DNA of 64,000 nucleotides, taken from positions 407,225-471,224 of the forward strand of contig RDEW01000023.1 of the NCBI GenBank assembly GCA_011109175.1. Direction: 5' to 3'. This DNA is from Dicyema japonicum. Taxonomy: Eukaryota; Dicyemida; Rhombozoa; Dicyemidae. Each line of letters starts with the position of its first letter. Positions within the stretch are counted from its first letter, which is position 1. A program made the position numbers and the translations under genes. Under the pieces are notes generated by a model. It was not told the DNA's origin and did not search any database. It saw nothing but the letters and a program-made list of their open reading frames with translations. This document shows, piece by piece, positions 10,895 to 22,943 of this stretch.

Positions 10895-13735
10895 TACTGC
10901 AAAACATCAAATCTCGAGTCTTCGTCACACAGAATCTCACAATTTCGCAACATGGAACGTAAGAGGCTTAAACGAAAGGAAACTAGAAGTCGTAAAAAGA
11001 GAAATGAGAAGGCTTGATATTGACCTGCTTGGAGTAAGCGAACTTCATTGGATTGACAGTGGTTTTTTTCGTTTTGATGATTTCGTCATATATTATTCTG
11101 GTAACATTAATGCGAAGAGAAACGGAGTGGCCTTCATTGCTTCAAAGAAAATTGCACCTGCTATTGAAAGTCATAGAATATTTAATGATCGAATAATACT
11201 AATCCACGTCCGTGGACGACCATTAATATTACGGTCATGCAAGTTTATGCCCCAACATATATTGCCAAGGATGACGAAATTGACCAATTTTATTATGAAT
11301 TTCAAGAGGCACTAAAACTAATACCCAAAAAGGACATAACCTACATAATGGGGGATTTCAATTCAAAAGTTGGGTGTATGCCCACATACGGATATTGTGG
11401 GAAGTATTGGTTTGGGAAAAGAAATGATGCTGGGGATCGACTGGTCCAATTCTGTCAGGAAAATGGATTTCAGATAACTAACACATGGTTCAAACAGCAC
11501 AAACGACGATTATACACTTGGACGTCGCCTAATGGAATGTCTAGGAACCAGATTGATTATATTTTGTGCGCCAAACGTTGGAAAAGCTCTATAACAGCCG
11601 TCAAAACATATCCAGGGAAGACTGTGGAACAGACCATCATCTACTTGTTGCAAAAATTAGGACGAAATTCAGTAACACTTGGAATACCCTCCGAGTAAAG
11701 AAATTCGATGTCTCAAACATACCACCAGAATACGCAATGGAAGTTAAGCACAATATTGGATTACTGGATTTGAACGGAAGGATGCCTGATGAATTATGGA
11801 ATGATTTGCAGTTGGTTATCGGAACGCTGCAATAAAACATGTCAAATACAAAACGCCTGCCAAGTGCTCTGAGTGGCTCTCTGCCAACACCCTAAACATT
11901 GCTGAGGCTCGTAAAGCTGCTAAAGTTTCTAGGAATATAGACGAGATAAGAAAACTTTACTTTGAATTCAAAAAAGCAGCCAGGAAGGATAAAGAAGACT
12001 ACTGGAGGTTACACTGCAAAAAAATGGAAGATGACTATAAGAGAGGTCACACTAGGAATGCGTATTTACAACTAAAAAGATTACGAACCCCTTTACGAAA
12101 ATGATGGGCAAAATCAAGGACAAGGATGGTGTTAAATTGCTAGGCCAACAGAACATCCGAAATCGTTGGAGAGAATATACGGAACGGCTATATTCAGAAA
12201 CTGTGTGCCCACCCATATGTGTTGATGAAGCAACGTCGGGTGAAGGGCATAAAATCCTTGAGGAGGAATGCGTGTAGGCTACACGGCAATTAACGGGGAA
12301 CAAGGCACCGGGGATTGAGAACATCTCAATCGAATTGTTGAAGGCTATACCGGTTACAGCTATCACCAGTCGATGTCAAAAAATTTGGGAAACTGGTATT
12401 TGCCCACGTGAGTGGAAAAAATCTATATTTATTTCAATACCGAAAAAAGGAGATAGCAAGGACTGTTAAAACTATCGTACAATAACCTTAATTCCCCACA
12501 TCAAAAAAATACTTCTAAAGATAATACAACATCTTCTAATGCCAGATGCCGAAATTATTCTACCGGATGTCCAAGCAGGATTCAGAAAGGGACGAGGCAC
12601 ACGTGACCATATAGCAAATGTCCGGTGGATTATGGAGAAAGCTCATGAATCCCAAAAGAGTGTATACATGTGCTTCATTGACTATCGGAAAGCTTTTGAT
12701 TCCGTTATACATGACAAGCTGTGGTCCGCTTTAAAAGAATTTGGATTCGATGCCCATCTGATTTTGCTTATCAAATCTCTTTATAAGGATCAAGAAGCAA
12801 CTGTTAGAACAGTGTATGGAGATACCGATTGGTTCAAAATTTGTAATGGAGTACACAAGGATGCTTATTATCTCCCATCTTATTCAATATTTATGGCGAA
12901 ATGATCATGACTAAATTGGATACTGTATCAAATAACGGGATTAAAATTGGAGGCAGGAACATCAATAATTTGCGCTATGCTGACGATACAACCTTACTGG
13001 CTGAAACAGAGGATGGCCTCAGGGAGTTGATTCTAAGATTCAGAGAAGAGAGCGCCGTCTTTGGCTTATTGCTAAATATCAAGAAGACCAAAATTATGAC
13101 TACTGCTAATAATGGAACTAAAAATTGGGAATGAGAAAAATAGAGAGTTGCGATAATGTTGTCTTTTTGGGATGTCTAATTAATCGGAATGGTGACGGAG
13201 GCCTGGAAATCAAGAGGCGAATTGCCATGGGACAAGACACCTTCCAGAGAATGAATAGAATTTGGAAAACAAAGATATTTCCTTAAGGACCAAATGCAGA
13301 TTAGTTAATGCAATCGTGTTCCCGGTTTTTTTATACGGCGCAGAATCGTGGACATTGAAAAAGGCGGATAGGCGAAGAATTAATGCTTTTGAGCTGTGGT
13401 GCTGGAGGAGGTTACTAAGAATCCTTGGACCTCCAAAGTAACAACCATCAATGTACTCAAACGGGTAGAGACTGACATTTCGCTAGAGGGAAGAATCGCA
13501 AAACACAGATTGGCGTTCTTTGGGCATGTTGTCCGCTCTGATTCACTGGAAAGCTGAGCAATATTACTGGGAAGAGAAGACCTGGCCGACCAAGGACTCG
13601 TGGCTATCCACGGTGGAAGACGTCACGGGAATGCCTATATCAAGGCTACTCCAAATTGCAACGGATCGGGAGAGTGGAGGAAACTCGTTCATGAGATCTC
13701 CAAGGGTCGGACACGACTAAATTGGACAACATATC
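10870..13735 (+). mobile_element. LINE-D, RTE-like (APE endonuclease plus RT), degraded
   Basis: The endonuclease starts near 10930: FATWNVRGLNERK, IDLLGVSELHW, then MQVYAPT (11237), YIMGDFNSKVG, NGFQITNTWF and RNQIDYILCAKRW. The RT follows: QAGFRKGRGTRDHI (12572), CFIDYRKAFDSV (12671), LRYADDTTLL (active site at 12976-12987), and FGLLLNIKKTKIM. The end includes GRRPGR-like and ISRLLQIATDRESG...RSPRVGHD (about 13640-13720), the ending typical of RTE-type elements. EN, RT and tail occur in the right order, broken by several frameshifts; the DNA near 12080-12480 is also damaged. No target duplication was found. Confidence 0.75.
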
Positions 13736-13739
13736 ATAC

Positions 13740-14300
13740 ATAACATCATATGTGTCGGGATTTTCTCGAAAATCTGATTTCACAACAGTGTTAAATCCAG
13801 GAATACCTTGATATCTTTGAAATAGACTAACGCATAAAAAATAAAAAATCAAATTTACTGTGAGCATCTAGTTGTACGGATGATACGTGCTTGTGAAGGA
13901 GGAACATGCGTCAAGTTGAGTTCTGTTGGAGCGTGCTAGGATCACGTGACCAGTTAGTTTTGTGTTAACATAGTCTCAAGAATTTTTCCAACTAACCAGT
14001 TATCTCAATGCTAGTCTCAGGCACACATAGAAATTACCAAATAATTAGGTTATCATGTTACCACGATAGCAATCTCAGAGAAAAAGACCTAAAAACAGAC
14101 AACTACATCGACTGAAAAAATCCCTAAAAAGATCCAATCTTACCATTAAATCTAATTAGAACATAAATATAATGTCAATACAAATAACTAATACAAAATG
14201 AATAAGAATATGCCAAAAATCAAAAAAAATTCCCCACAAATTAATTATTTTTTATAAATATTAGTATCCGAATATTTTATTTTTTCGAATACCCATTGTT
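13740..14300. other. AT-rich intergenic stretch
   Basis: No gene or recognisable repeat. The sequence becomes strongly AT-rich towards 14300 (runs such as TTATTTTTTATAAATATTAG). It may hold 3' flanking DNA of the GALNT gene on the minus strand. Confidence 0.4.
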
Positions 14301-14304
14301 GTGA

Positions 14305-14658
14305 ATGATCCCCAGTACATTTATCCAAGATAACATTATTAAAGTAAGTGAGACACATTATTTTATTATCCAAACTATACTTCAATTGAAATGTGCTCTA
14401 CAAAATATTACGACAAATAACATTATCATAATTCCAAGGTCCCTTACCAAAATATTCATAATCATCTCTAATCAACCCACCATTTCTATAATAAATTCCC
14501 CTTTCAGAGACACCAATGTGACCCCGCATATCCAAACGGAAATACTGAATATTATTACAAACCAACCATATTACCAACTGGCGTGGTGGGACAACCCGAA
14601 AGAATCAATTTCCCATATAAATCAGAATTTCCTGATGACAAGCACATTTTTGAACTGA
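14305..14658 (+). CDS. Hypothetical ORF, low confidence
   Basis: A 117-codon open frame rich in Ile, Asn and Thr. It shows no recognised domain, signal peptide or repeat. Its composition mirrors the AT-rich DNA and it ends just past the 3' end of the convergent GALNT gene. It could be chance, or transcribed 3' flanking sequence of GALNT. Confidence 0.15.
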   Translation: MIPSTFIQDNIIKVSETHYFIIQTILQLKCALQNITTNNIIIIPRSLTKIFIIISNQPTISIINSPFRDTNVTPHIQTEILNIITNQPYYQLAWWDNPKESISHINQNFLMTSTFLN

Positions 14659-14677
14659 TGGAGCGAATCTAACACTG

Positions 14678-16152
14678 TTAATAACAAAATACATTGCCCG
14701 AATAAACATTTTCGTGTGGATACGGATAAGTCTTAAGCATATCAAAAGCTACGTTCTTCATGAACCAACCAAATGACTTGCATTTTAACTGATTTTTGAT
14801 AGCTAGAGAACGTGACACGTCCACCGTGAATCCATCCAGTTCAGGATGCCGACGGTAAAAGTACTTTTTGTGTTCCTCGTCGAACCAAGCCTCTACAACC
14901 CGTTTATGATTCTGAAATTACCACACAGTTAACCAAATCAGAAAGTGGGACGTTCGATGTATATTTGTCCCCCTCGTAACTCGTTCAGGTCCCCTATAAA
15001 TATGACCAACACGTGAGCATGGCACCCACAAAACCTCGCCATGGCACATCCACGTCTAAATAATAAGACACGTTTACTTTAAAGGACAGTTCGTACTGCT
15101 CACCTCCCCATATGAGCAATCCATCGTCATAATACCCAATCTGTTTAAAAAATAGTCGATCAATAGCCAGTAATCCGCCAGCATGAGTAGGAGAGCTGTA
15201 CGGTTCGGTTAAAATACTTCCTTCTTTGCGAACAGCATTCATCTCCTTATAAAAGAATCCCCACTCAAAAATCCCAACTGGATTGGTATTGACTCCATAA
15301 ATAGCGGTGTATTCAAAAGTATCCCAAGAAATTCCATCAATAAAAGGCACAGCGATGGCTTTACGATTTTTCTTAATAACTGCAAGGAGGGGAGGCAGCC
15401 AGTTCACGTTGACTTCACAGTGAGCATCCAAGAATATCACAACATCCCAGAAGCTGCCTTAGCCCCCGTGGTTCTCGCAGAAATGAGCCCTTCGTTTTCT
15501 TCGTTTCTTATAATTTTCACCAAATTCCCATATTCCCGTGTTTTTTCAGCAAATTCTTTAACCAAGTTGGCTGGATAATCACATTTATCTTACTATCAAA
15601 GGTCCCATCGTCGACCAAAATGATCTCTTTTAAGAATTCAGCAGGACTCCTGTTGATTATTGAGTTTACTGTCCTGAAAACAACTGAAAGTGACTCAAAG
15701 TAGAAGACAAGAACAACAGAAGCGGTAGGTAAACTACTCGGGTAGCTCCAATAACGGCATTCCTTGTTTCTTGTGTCTAACACGGTCCTGTTGAGGGAGA
15801 TTATCTTGCTAATCCCATCCCTGTAGCCAAATGGCATCGAAGATATGTGATAGTTTACAGTTACAGGTTTTCCGTTGTCACCTAAGAATCAACACAATGA
15901 ACATTCCTGGGCCTGTTAATGGCTCAAGTTCTGTAGGTTCGTAGTTTCCAAGTTTTTTCTTGTTGTAGAATGGCACTTTTACGATCTCATTAGTTTTTAC
16001 AACCTCATTCGTTTTTCTCCAAGTTGAATGACTTTTGTGGTGGTAAAATTTTTCAAACCCATCAAAAATAGTGAATAACATGCAAAAAGGCATATTATCA
16101 AGAATATTATACGCTTACGAAAACTTAAAAAAAGAAAAGGCGAATAAAGCAT
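14678..16152 (-). CDS. GALNT: Polypeptide N-acetylgalactosaminyltransferase (GALNT), catalytic domain only
   Basis: Transfers GalNAc to Ser/Thr of secreted proteins, starting mucin-type O-glycans in the Golgi. From an ATG at 16152-16150, a hydrophobic segment ([19 protein letters not shown]) forms a type II membrane anchor. Downstream: GPG and [49 protein letters not shown] (the DxH metal site, near 15425), [30 protein letters not shown] and [10 protein letters not shown]. Introns are tiny: 15571-15593 (23 nt), 15056-15077 (22 nt), probably 14912-14933 (22 nt). The first splice, between the anchor and GDNGKPV, is unresolved. A one-base loss in a G run near 15447 interrupts the frame just before LDAHCE. 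Translation ends soon after the catalytic domain, and no QxW ricin-type lectin domain was found; most family members have one. Confidence 0.88.
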
Positions 16153-16225
16153 TGAACACCACAAGATAAATAAAACCGGACTAAAAATTTAAAATACTAA
16201 ATTTATAATTAACCTATTTATTTTT

Positions 16226-19200
16226 TTAAAACATGCAACGTGCGTTCGATTCGGTGGCGTTAAAACTCTCTCGAGTTGGCAAAAATGTTGAAAGGAAAAA
16301 AGGAGAAGGGTCACTTGCGTTACCTGATGGTATGAATGTAATTCTTGCCATATCCGAGAGCGTTGTGGCAGATGACCCAAAAGAATGGGCGAGGCAGGTA
16401 GTCCTGCAGGTACGTAGCAGGCTATCTCGAATGCCCTGGAATGGATGGCCATACTTGGCGGAGCTCTGCAGTGGCAGATTCAGTACTGCTATATCTGTGA
16501 GTGAACTCAAGAAGATGGCTGTAGGCAAAGAGGGTACTGGTCTAAAGGGGCGGGGACCAGGTGACCACAACTGTCAAAGAGAGCACGAGCACCAGAGCTG
16601 TGATACGTTGCAGCTCAAGCATGTTTATGAGGTCTTTGCGCGGAATCTCGCTGCAGCGGCAGATGTCCCACTTGAGGACCGTAGATTTACCCGCAAGATT
16701 CCCCAATGTAAGGTTAACGGTGAGTGTTAACTTGCATCAATAAGGCTGTGGCTTATGCGGTGGAGGCTAAGCCAGTAGGGTCATTGGGTGACATCTCCCT
16801 AGTGCTGTATGCAGCACAGATCACCTATGAGGAATTGACGGACAAGCCCAGACCACCCAGTAAATGGAGGGAGCAGATCTGTGCCAAGATTGCTTGGAGA
16901 CAGACTGAGCTGGAAGCACTGGAGGGGCACATAAGTAGTGTGGCGAGAGGGGTTAGAGGAAAAGCACCGGCTATAGTAAAGGGGCTAATTAGTAAACTCC
17001 GTGTTCCCAAATGGGACCTCAAAGAGTTGAGGAGGGCAAAGGTGGAGTTAGAGGGGGCAATAATGGTGTATAAGAGGAAACTCTATACACATGAAAGTCG
17101 GTGTAAGAGAAGGAGAGAAAATAATCTGTTTGAGTTTAATCGCAGATTGTTTTACCGTCGCCTACACGAAAATGGCCATAGTGTATGTTCCCAGCAGGAC
17201 GCGGAAATGCTTTCCACATGGGGTAGTATGTGGGAGGCTAAACCACGCAGAGGAAATGCGTGGAATGTCCCGTACAGCGCCGCTCCTTTCTTGGCGGAAT
17301 CTTGCGGAATTTTCGATTTTCGCAAGAAATTTGAGGCGGTAGTGAGACATCTCCCTGATTGGAAGACGACCGGGGTCGATAAAGTTTATAATTTCTTTAT
17401 CAAAAGATGCACTTCATTACACGAGTCTATGTGTCGTGTATTACAGAAAAGCATCACTAACCCGGAAACGATTCCTGATTGGGCATGCACAGGGACAACT
17501 TATTTGATCCCAAAGCTGGACAACCCCCAGTCTGCTGCAGATTATCGACCGATAACCTGCATGCCAACCCTGTATAAGCTGATGACCAAATTAGTGGCTA
17601 ATGAGGTCAGGAGCTTTGTAGACGCAAATGGGATTCTCTCCGAGAATCAGTTGGGAACTGTGCGAAATTGTCAGGGGGCAAAAGAGCAGGCTTTGATCAA
17701 CAAATGCCTTTCTGTGTCTCACGGAAACTCACTTTTGTCTATGTGGGTGGATGTGAAGAAGGCTTACGATTCAGTTGATCATTCTTACCTTGTCGAGTGC
17801 CTACACAGTCTGTGTATGCCTGTGTGGTTCATCAGCTTTGTAGTGGCTGTGATGAATAGGTGGAGTATTCATCTGAACTATAATAGGCACCGGATAGGCG
17901 AGGTAAAACTCAAGAGGGGGATCTTCAGGGGGATAGCATGTCTCCGCTACTCTTTGTTCTCTGTTTGGAGCCATTGAGTCGCCGCCTCAATGACCGGTTT
18001 GAGCAAATACCAGTTCATTGTGAAGGGGTCTGTTTCAGTACAAATCACCTTCTTTTTATCGATGACTTGAAGATGTATGCTCGAACAGCCGAGGAGCTCT
18101 ACTCCATGGGGGTCTGTGCCAGGGAATTCTTTGAGAGTATAGGGCTAGATTTGAATTATTCAAAGTCTGCGACTAACACGCAAGTATGTAGCGAGTTAGT
18201 AAGAGTCCTAGAGGAACACGAAGGATATAAGTATCTGGGTGTTACCGAATCTCCAAAGTCCCTTATAATGCCTGAGACAAAGCGACAAATTACTGAAGGC
18301 ATCCGTAAAAGAGCAGCGTTATTGTGTAAGACGTCTCTAAATGCAAGGAATTTGTTCCTAGCATTAAATGAGTATGCTGTCTCGCTGCTAAACTACTACA
18401 TAGGTGTTGTGGAGTTTGAGCCCAAAGAGTATGATGAGATGGATGTTATGATCCGTGGAGTACTCAGAGAGAACCATGTCCATGTGTTGGCAGCCAATAA
18501 GGAGAGACTATATTTACCCCGTGATAAATTCGGCCGTGGACTGTGTGGAGTAGTCCAACTAAGTGAGCGTATCCTAATGCGAATGCACGACACCCTGATA
18601 GCTGGGTCAAGTGTGTCTGCTAGGAAGCACGCCATAATAACGACCGAGAAAACACGGGCAACCCACCTAGGCACTATCAGACCTTTTTTGTCTGCTAAGT
18701 ATGGTGTTGATGATGGTGGGCTAGTAAATGTGAAGGCGTTGATCGAATTACAATATAATAATTTGATGGAAAAGATCAACTTAAAAAGCCTTCATAAGGT
18801 CCTCTTCAGAGCATTGGACAACCCACATGTCGACCTTAAGTCGTCGACAATATGGCTAAAATACGGTGACAACTCACCTCGATCGGAGGCGTTGTACACG
18901 TATATGCAAGACCGCAATATTTTTTGGGGTCGATCAACAAATACATGTCCCCACTGTAAGTCAAGGAGCATGTCGGTTGATCATTTAGCCACTCGATGTG
19001 GATCCATGCTCTGCCACGACTATGTGTGGAGGCACAACGAGGTAGTAAGGAGTCTTCATCTTCTACTATGCAATAAGTATGGTATTCGCCACACCAGAAA
19101 GTTGCGGACTCATAAGGTGCAATCTGTAGTAGAGAACACCAGGGTCCAAATTAAGGTAGACAGTGTTATCCGTACCTCGGTGCTAGTCAAGCACAATAAA

Positions 19201-19683
19201 CCGGACATTGTGGTACACGATAAGGAGTCTGGCCAAGTCCTTATCATAGAGGTTGGCATCACGTCTCAAGACCGTTTGCAGACTGTGGAGGTGGAGAAAA
19301 AAAGGAAGTATGACTTTCTTGCAAACGAGATGGGGCAGATGCTTGGTTGCAAGGTCCTCGTTATTCCTATAGTAATGACGTGGGAAGGAATTGCAACAAA
19401 GTACCACAAGGGTTATCTGAAGCAGTTGGGGGTAGATAGGAAGCTCCAGGCCTATCTACAGTCCACTGTGTTAAAGCGGACCCTAGAGAGCCTGACACTG
19501 GAGTATAGGAGGCAGAGCCCTGAGATGCCATATGGGCAGAGGGTTCAATTAGACAAGCGCTCTCGGAGTTGTTTCAGCAACCAGAATCGAACCTGCCTGA
19601 GGAGGCTGGCGAACAGGCAGGCGAGGAAGGTTGTTGATTAATAAATATATTAACTTTTTTTTTTGTTTATTAAATAAAGTGGG
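16226..19683 (+). mobile_element. R4/Dong-like non-LTR retrotransposon, longest copy, 14 bp target duplication
   Basis: Flanked by ACCTATTTATTTTT at 16212-16225 and 19684-19697. It ends with AATAAAGTGGG, the 3' terminus also present at 49208 (minus strand) and near 61990. It codes for one long protein in three frames: 16233-16730, 16724-17977 and 17938-19641. The first frame opens at the very 5' border, so the copy is probably 5'-truncated although it is the longest here. Markedly less AT-rich than the host genes. The copy at 49208-51621 is almost identical, so the family moved recently. Confidence 0.88.
16233..19641 (+). pseudogene. R4-like polyprotein: RT, zinc motif, restriction-like endonuclease (two frameshifts)
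   Basis: The N-terminal ~330 residues have no domain I recognise. RT motifs: TTYLIPKLDNPQSAADYRPI (17497), WVDVKKAYDSVDH, FRGIACL-equivalent of LQGDS (shifted at about 17932), and the active site as FIDD (18055-18066) instead of YADD. After the thumb (LYLPRDKFGRGL) come a C-x2-C...H-x4-C zinc motif (CPHC...DHLATRC, about 18946-18995) and a PD-(D/E)XK-type endonuclease, KPDIVVHDK...LIIEVGI (about 19198-19260). This order is that of R4/R2-type elements, which nick DNA with the C-terminal nuclease and prime reverse transcription there. Shifts lie at about 16722 and 17932. At the second, the sister copy at 50965 is broken by loss of a different base, so the ancestor was intact. Confidence 0.85.
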
Positions 19684-19829
19684 ACCTATTTATTTTTAAA
19701 TAAAACTAATTAATTTATGTGACAGTCCGTAGATGTAACTGTAGACACATTCCCCGTTGATACTTGGTGATGGAATTTCGATTCTTTTTCATAAATTAGG
19801 AAAGAGCAAGGGACCTATAAAAAAATCAA

Positions 19830-21110
19830 TCCCACAATGAAGACTTGTGATATTACTGGGAACATTGAGGCAGATACTATCTCTGATCTTCTGATGTTTA
19901 TGAATTTTTGTCTCCGGGACAGAATGGGTTCAGAAAGGGACGCTCGACCGCAGATGCTGTTTGCTCCCACGGGTGGATATGTGCCATGTGTCAACGATAC
20001 AGGAGTGATTTTAAGATTTTGGGAGTGGACATGTCCGGTACGTTTGACACTGTTAACAGAAAAACATTGTTGGACGTTGCTGGGAGTTTCCTTGATGATG
20101 ATAACACAAGTCTTGTCCGTTTCCTATTATCTAACACTGAATTAACTGTACGAGTTGGGAACACAACATCGAAGCCTTTCGGGTTGGAATATCTCAGGGG
20201 GACTCTCTATCTCGTATACCTGGAAGCGGCATTGAGAGCTCTTAGAACAAAATGTGAAGGATGCCGATGGAGATTATATATGCAGATGACATAGATTTTG
20301 TGTCAGAAAATGATCAGGAACTTGGACTTGCTTTAGAGAAAATCCCTGGAGAATTTAAGAATTGGACTCTGCGAGTTAATTAGGAAAAGGCTGAACACAC
20401 AGGAATCACAAGGTAATCAAAATATATTGATGAAAATTGGAGGAAAAAAAGGAAATTGGAATCCTTACTTGGTGATAGTGAGAACATGATGTGTAGAAGA
20501 GTTTTAGCCACTACTATGTATGAGAAAATGCAGAAGATATAGTCGACAAAAACTAATAAAAACATACCTAAGAATAAGACTATACAGCTCATATATAAAC
20601 CGGTGCTTATGTACAATTCGCGTGCATGGGGGTCACAAAGATAGAGTTCAAAAATGGATATATTTCATCGAAAATAATTACGCAATTTACTGGGTCTAGG
20701 TTGGCCAAAGAGAATTTCAAATAAGAAATTATACTTTCTGGCACAATCGAGACCAATAAGCATCGATGTTATTGAATCAAAATGGAGACTGTTTGGATAC
20801 GTGCTTAAAATAAATATAAACGCCCCTGCAAATATAATAATGGACAATAACTTTAACAATGAGAACAAAGCATCGTTCAGAGGAAGGCCCAGAGTCACTC
20901 TCCTTGTGACTCTGAATAGGGACCTTAATGGAATTGGAAGGAAACTAAAATCTGCAGAAGACCTAGAAGATCTACGGACAGATACGCAAAGCAGATGGCG
21001 ATGGAGACGCCTATTGAAGCAAATTTCAAAACGTGTGGCACAAACGGGACCTTAGTTAATATAACGTTCTTTAGTTCTGTGAGAGTGCTTTTAATAAGAA
21101 TAATAATTTT
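19830..21110 (+). mobile_element. LINE-A copy 3 (RT through 3' tail)
   Basis: RT motifs on +: GQNGFRKGRSTADAV (about 19920), KILGVDMSGTFDTVNRK, then YADDIDFVSEN (YADD at 20279-20290). The thumb is partly broken (YKPVLMYNSRAWG, LRNLLGLGWPKR). The C-terminal domain FRGRPRVTLLVTLNRDL...SAEDLEDLR and ISKRVAQTGP ends at 21055. The 3' UTR, with TCTGTGAGAGTGC and a TAATAAGAATAATAA tail, ends near 21110. Frameshifted throughout, and the endonuclease is missing. Confidence 0.75.
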
Positions 21111-21369
21111 AAAAAATAAAACGTGTCTGAATGGGTTAAGTGAGTCTCGACAAAGAAACAATCGAAAAAATAAAGAATCCAAGTCAATTTGGGGCTGAAA
21201 ATTCTGATTCTAGAGTGAAAAGATTTAGGCTAAATCAAATAGCCAAATCGTAAATTTTTAAAGATGATATTTCTTATATAACCAGAAATCAAACTAAATT
21301 GAGATTTTTTGTAAGGAAGTGGAAGAACTTAAGCTAAAATTTATCGAGGTTTTTATATTTTTTGAGTTT

Positions 21370-21570
21370 TAGCCTGAGCCCAATCTGAATCATTTTGGCC
21401 AGGGATCAGTTGTATTGAAAACTCCGAAGAAAATTTTGAATTAGAACAATTAAAGGCCGTCAACAATGAATTACTGGAATTGGAGGATTCGAGAAAAGAT
21501 GTATACACAAATATTGTGCAGGCAGCAGACAGGATGGAAGAAAAAACGTAAATTGAATTACGATGAATAT
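21370..21570 (+). repeat. hAT-related segment, inverted partner of 25740-25910
   Basis: The frame reads LEQLKAVNNELLELEDSRKD and NIVQAADRMEEK. The same DNA recurs nearly unchanged on the minus strand at about 25740-25890, where it leads into a hAT-type (ZBED/GTF2IRD2-like) transposase remnant. The two make an inverted pair about 4.2 kb apart. Confidence 0.55.
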
Positions 21571-21949
21571 GCATTTAAAACTGGCAGCATGGTTATATTA
21601 AGGATTTTATCTTGTAATTTTACGGTTGGGCACCTTCGCTTTTCTGGGCATTTTTCATTTGGAGTCTATTTTCCAGCATTAATTTCCAAATTTGTAAATT
21701 TTCTGGAGCCCCAAACCGGGGCACAAAGTATTTGAAATATTCCAGAAACTCAGAGAACATAATTTTCGAATATCAGGGCCAATCATTAAAAAAATAGGCT
21801 TTATTGTTATATCAAAAATTGGATTACAATAAATCTATGTTGCAATTATGAGGGTGTAAAACTTAAACGATTGATTATTGGGAAATATAATAAACCTCGC
21901 TGTTTCAAAAATGTCGATTTTTAATCGAATTTTTATGTCTTCAGGACAT

Positions 21950-22345
21950 CGAAAGTGATTTTAAAGAACGTCTTTCAAAACTAAACCTTTGTCAGGTTGT
22001 AATGCTGGTTTCAAAAAGTTGGAATGAAGTAACAGAAATTACAATCACAGATTGTTGGAAACAAATTGAAAAAATCGTGATCTCTTAAATATTGATGATC
22101 GCATAACTTATGAAATAATGACCGAAACTGATGATGAAGAAACCATTGAATGCGACACTTCTATCTATTATGGAGATATAGCTGAAAACGAGGACGTGAC
22201 AGAGAAACAAACTCTGGAAACTTTGAATACTCTGGAACAGAACATTTCCTGCATAACACCAAAGTCATTCAAAAAATTTTACGAATTCCGAATGACAGTA
22301 ATGAGAAAGATCCGAAATGGTTACAAAATTGAGGAAAAATAACCG
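21950..22345 (+). pseudogene. pogo/Tigger-type transposase C-terminal remnant
   Basis: Frames give KLNLCQVVMLVSKSWNEVTE and ITITDCWKQ, matching the conserved stretch before the C-terminus of Tigger/jerky DDE transposases (pattern AW..V...TI.NC). An acidic segment and KKFYEFRMTVMRKIRNGY follow, ending at 22342. The catalytic DDE core is not recognisable here. The 1-2 stops and shifts make this a fossil. Confidence 0.45.
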
Positions 22346-22461
22346 ATTACTTCGTTAAAGAGCGACTTGATAGATATTATTAATCATAAAATAAAATCTA
22401 TTACCTTTTTTTGCATTTATATAGTTTAAAATAAAAGATTTTAGAATGGAAAAAAACAATG

Positions 22462-22500
22462 ACCCCTGTTTTCGGGGCACAAAGTGTCCCAAACAGGGGT
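22462..22500. repeat. 39 bp imperfect palindrome (hairpin)
   Basis: Perfect 10 bp arms ACCCCTGTTT / AAACAGGGGT enclose a second stem, GGGGCAC / GTGTCCC with one G:T pair and an AAA loop. It lies between the pogo/Tigger remnant and LINE-A. It may be fused or folded terminal inverted repeats of a DNA transposon. Confidence 0.6.
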
Positions 22501-22504
22501 TACA

Positions 22505-22935
22505 ATGTACTTCCATTATTCTGTTACACGGTGTAGTCGGGTCCAGTCTGAGAATATGTCCAAATAGTTGCCATCTCGATAGAATAACGGCCATGCTAAT
22601 TGATGTAGATTTACATAGAGCATATAGTTTCTCGTTGAGATTTTTCTCGGCCAGAAGATTCCAATCAGTATGCGCAGTTGGCTTCTTTTAAGTGTATAGC
22701 CTCTCTAAATCGTTTTTCGAGGTTTCTCATGTTCCGGAATTGTATATCAGTATTGGATTGATAAACGTGTCGTATAATCTGACACGAAGTTTCAGTGAAA
22801 CACCTTTCTCAGCTCCCAGAGGGTAGCTTCGAGGTATATGATGAATAGAATGGGGATAAGGAATCACCTTGTGGGGTTCCTATGTTGATGCTGAAGCTCT
22901 ATGATGCTTAGTTCCTATTCTCACGGATAGATCAG
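22505..22935 (-). mobile_element. LINE-A copy 4a (RT C-terminal fragment)
   Basis: The minus strand carries VSLKLRVRLYDTFINPILIYNSGT and, towards 22510, VILSRWQLFGHILRLDPTTP with CNRIMEV. This is the same C-terminal region as copy 4b immediately to its right, so the two are tandem fragments of one subfamily. No intact frame. Confidence 0.6.
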
Positions 22936-22943
22936 TTAGTTGG

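Noticed and set aside
18396-18779. 127-codon minus-strand frame inside the R4-like element, and its twin at 50116-50430 (+)
   Set aside because: They are the antisense of the conserved RT thumb; present in both copies only because the copies are identical.
19183-19407. 74-codon antisense frame also seen at 49488-49712
   Set aside because: Shadow of the endonuclease coding region; no independent support.
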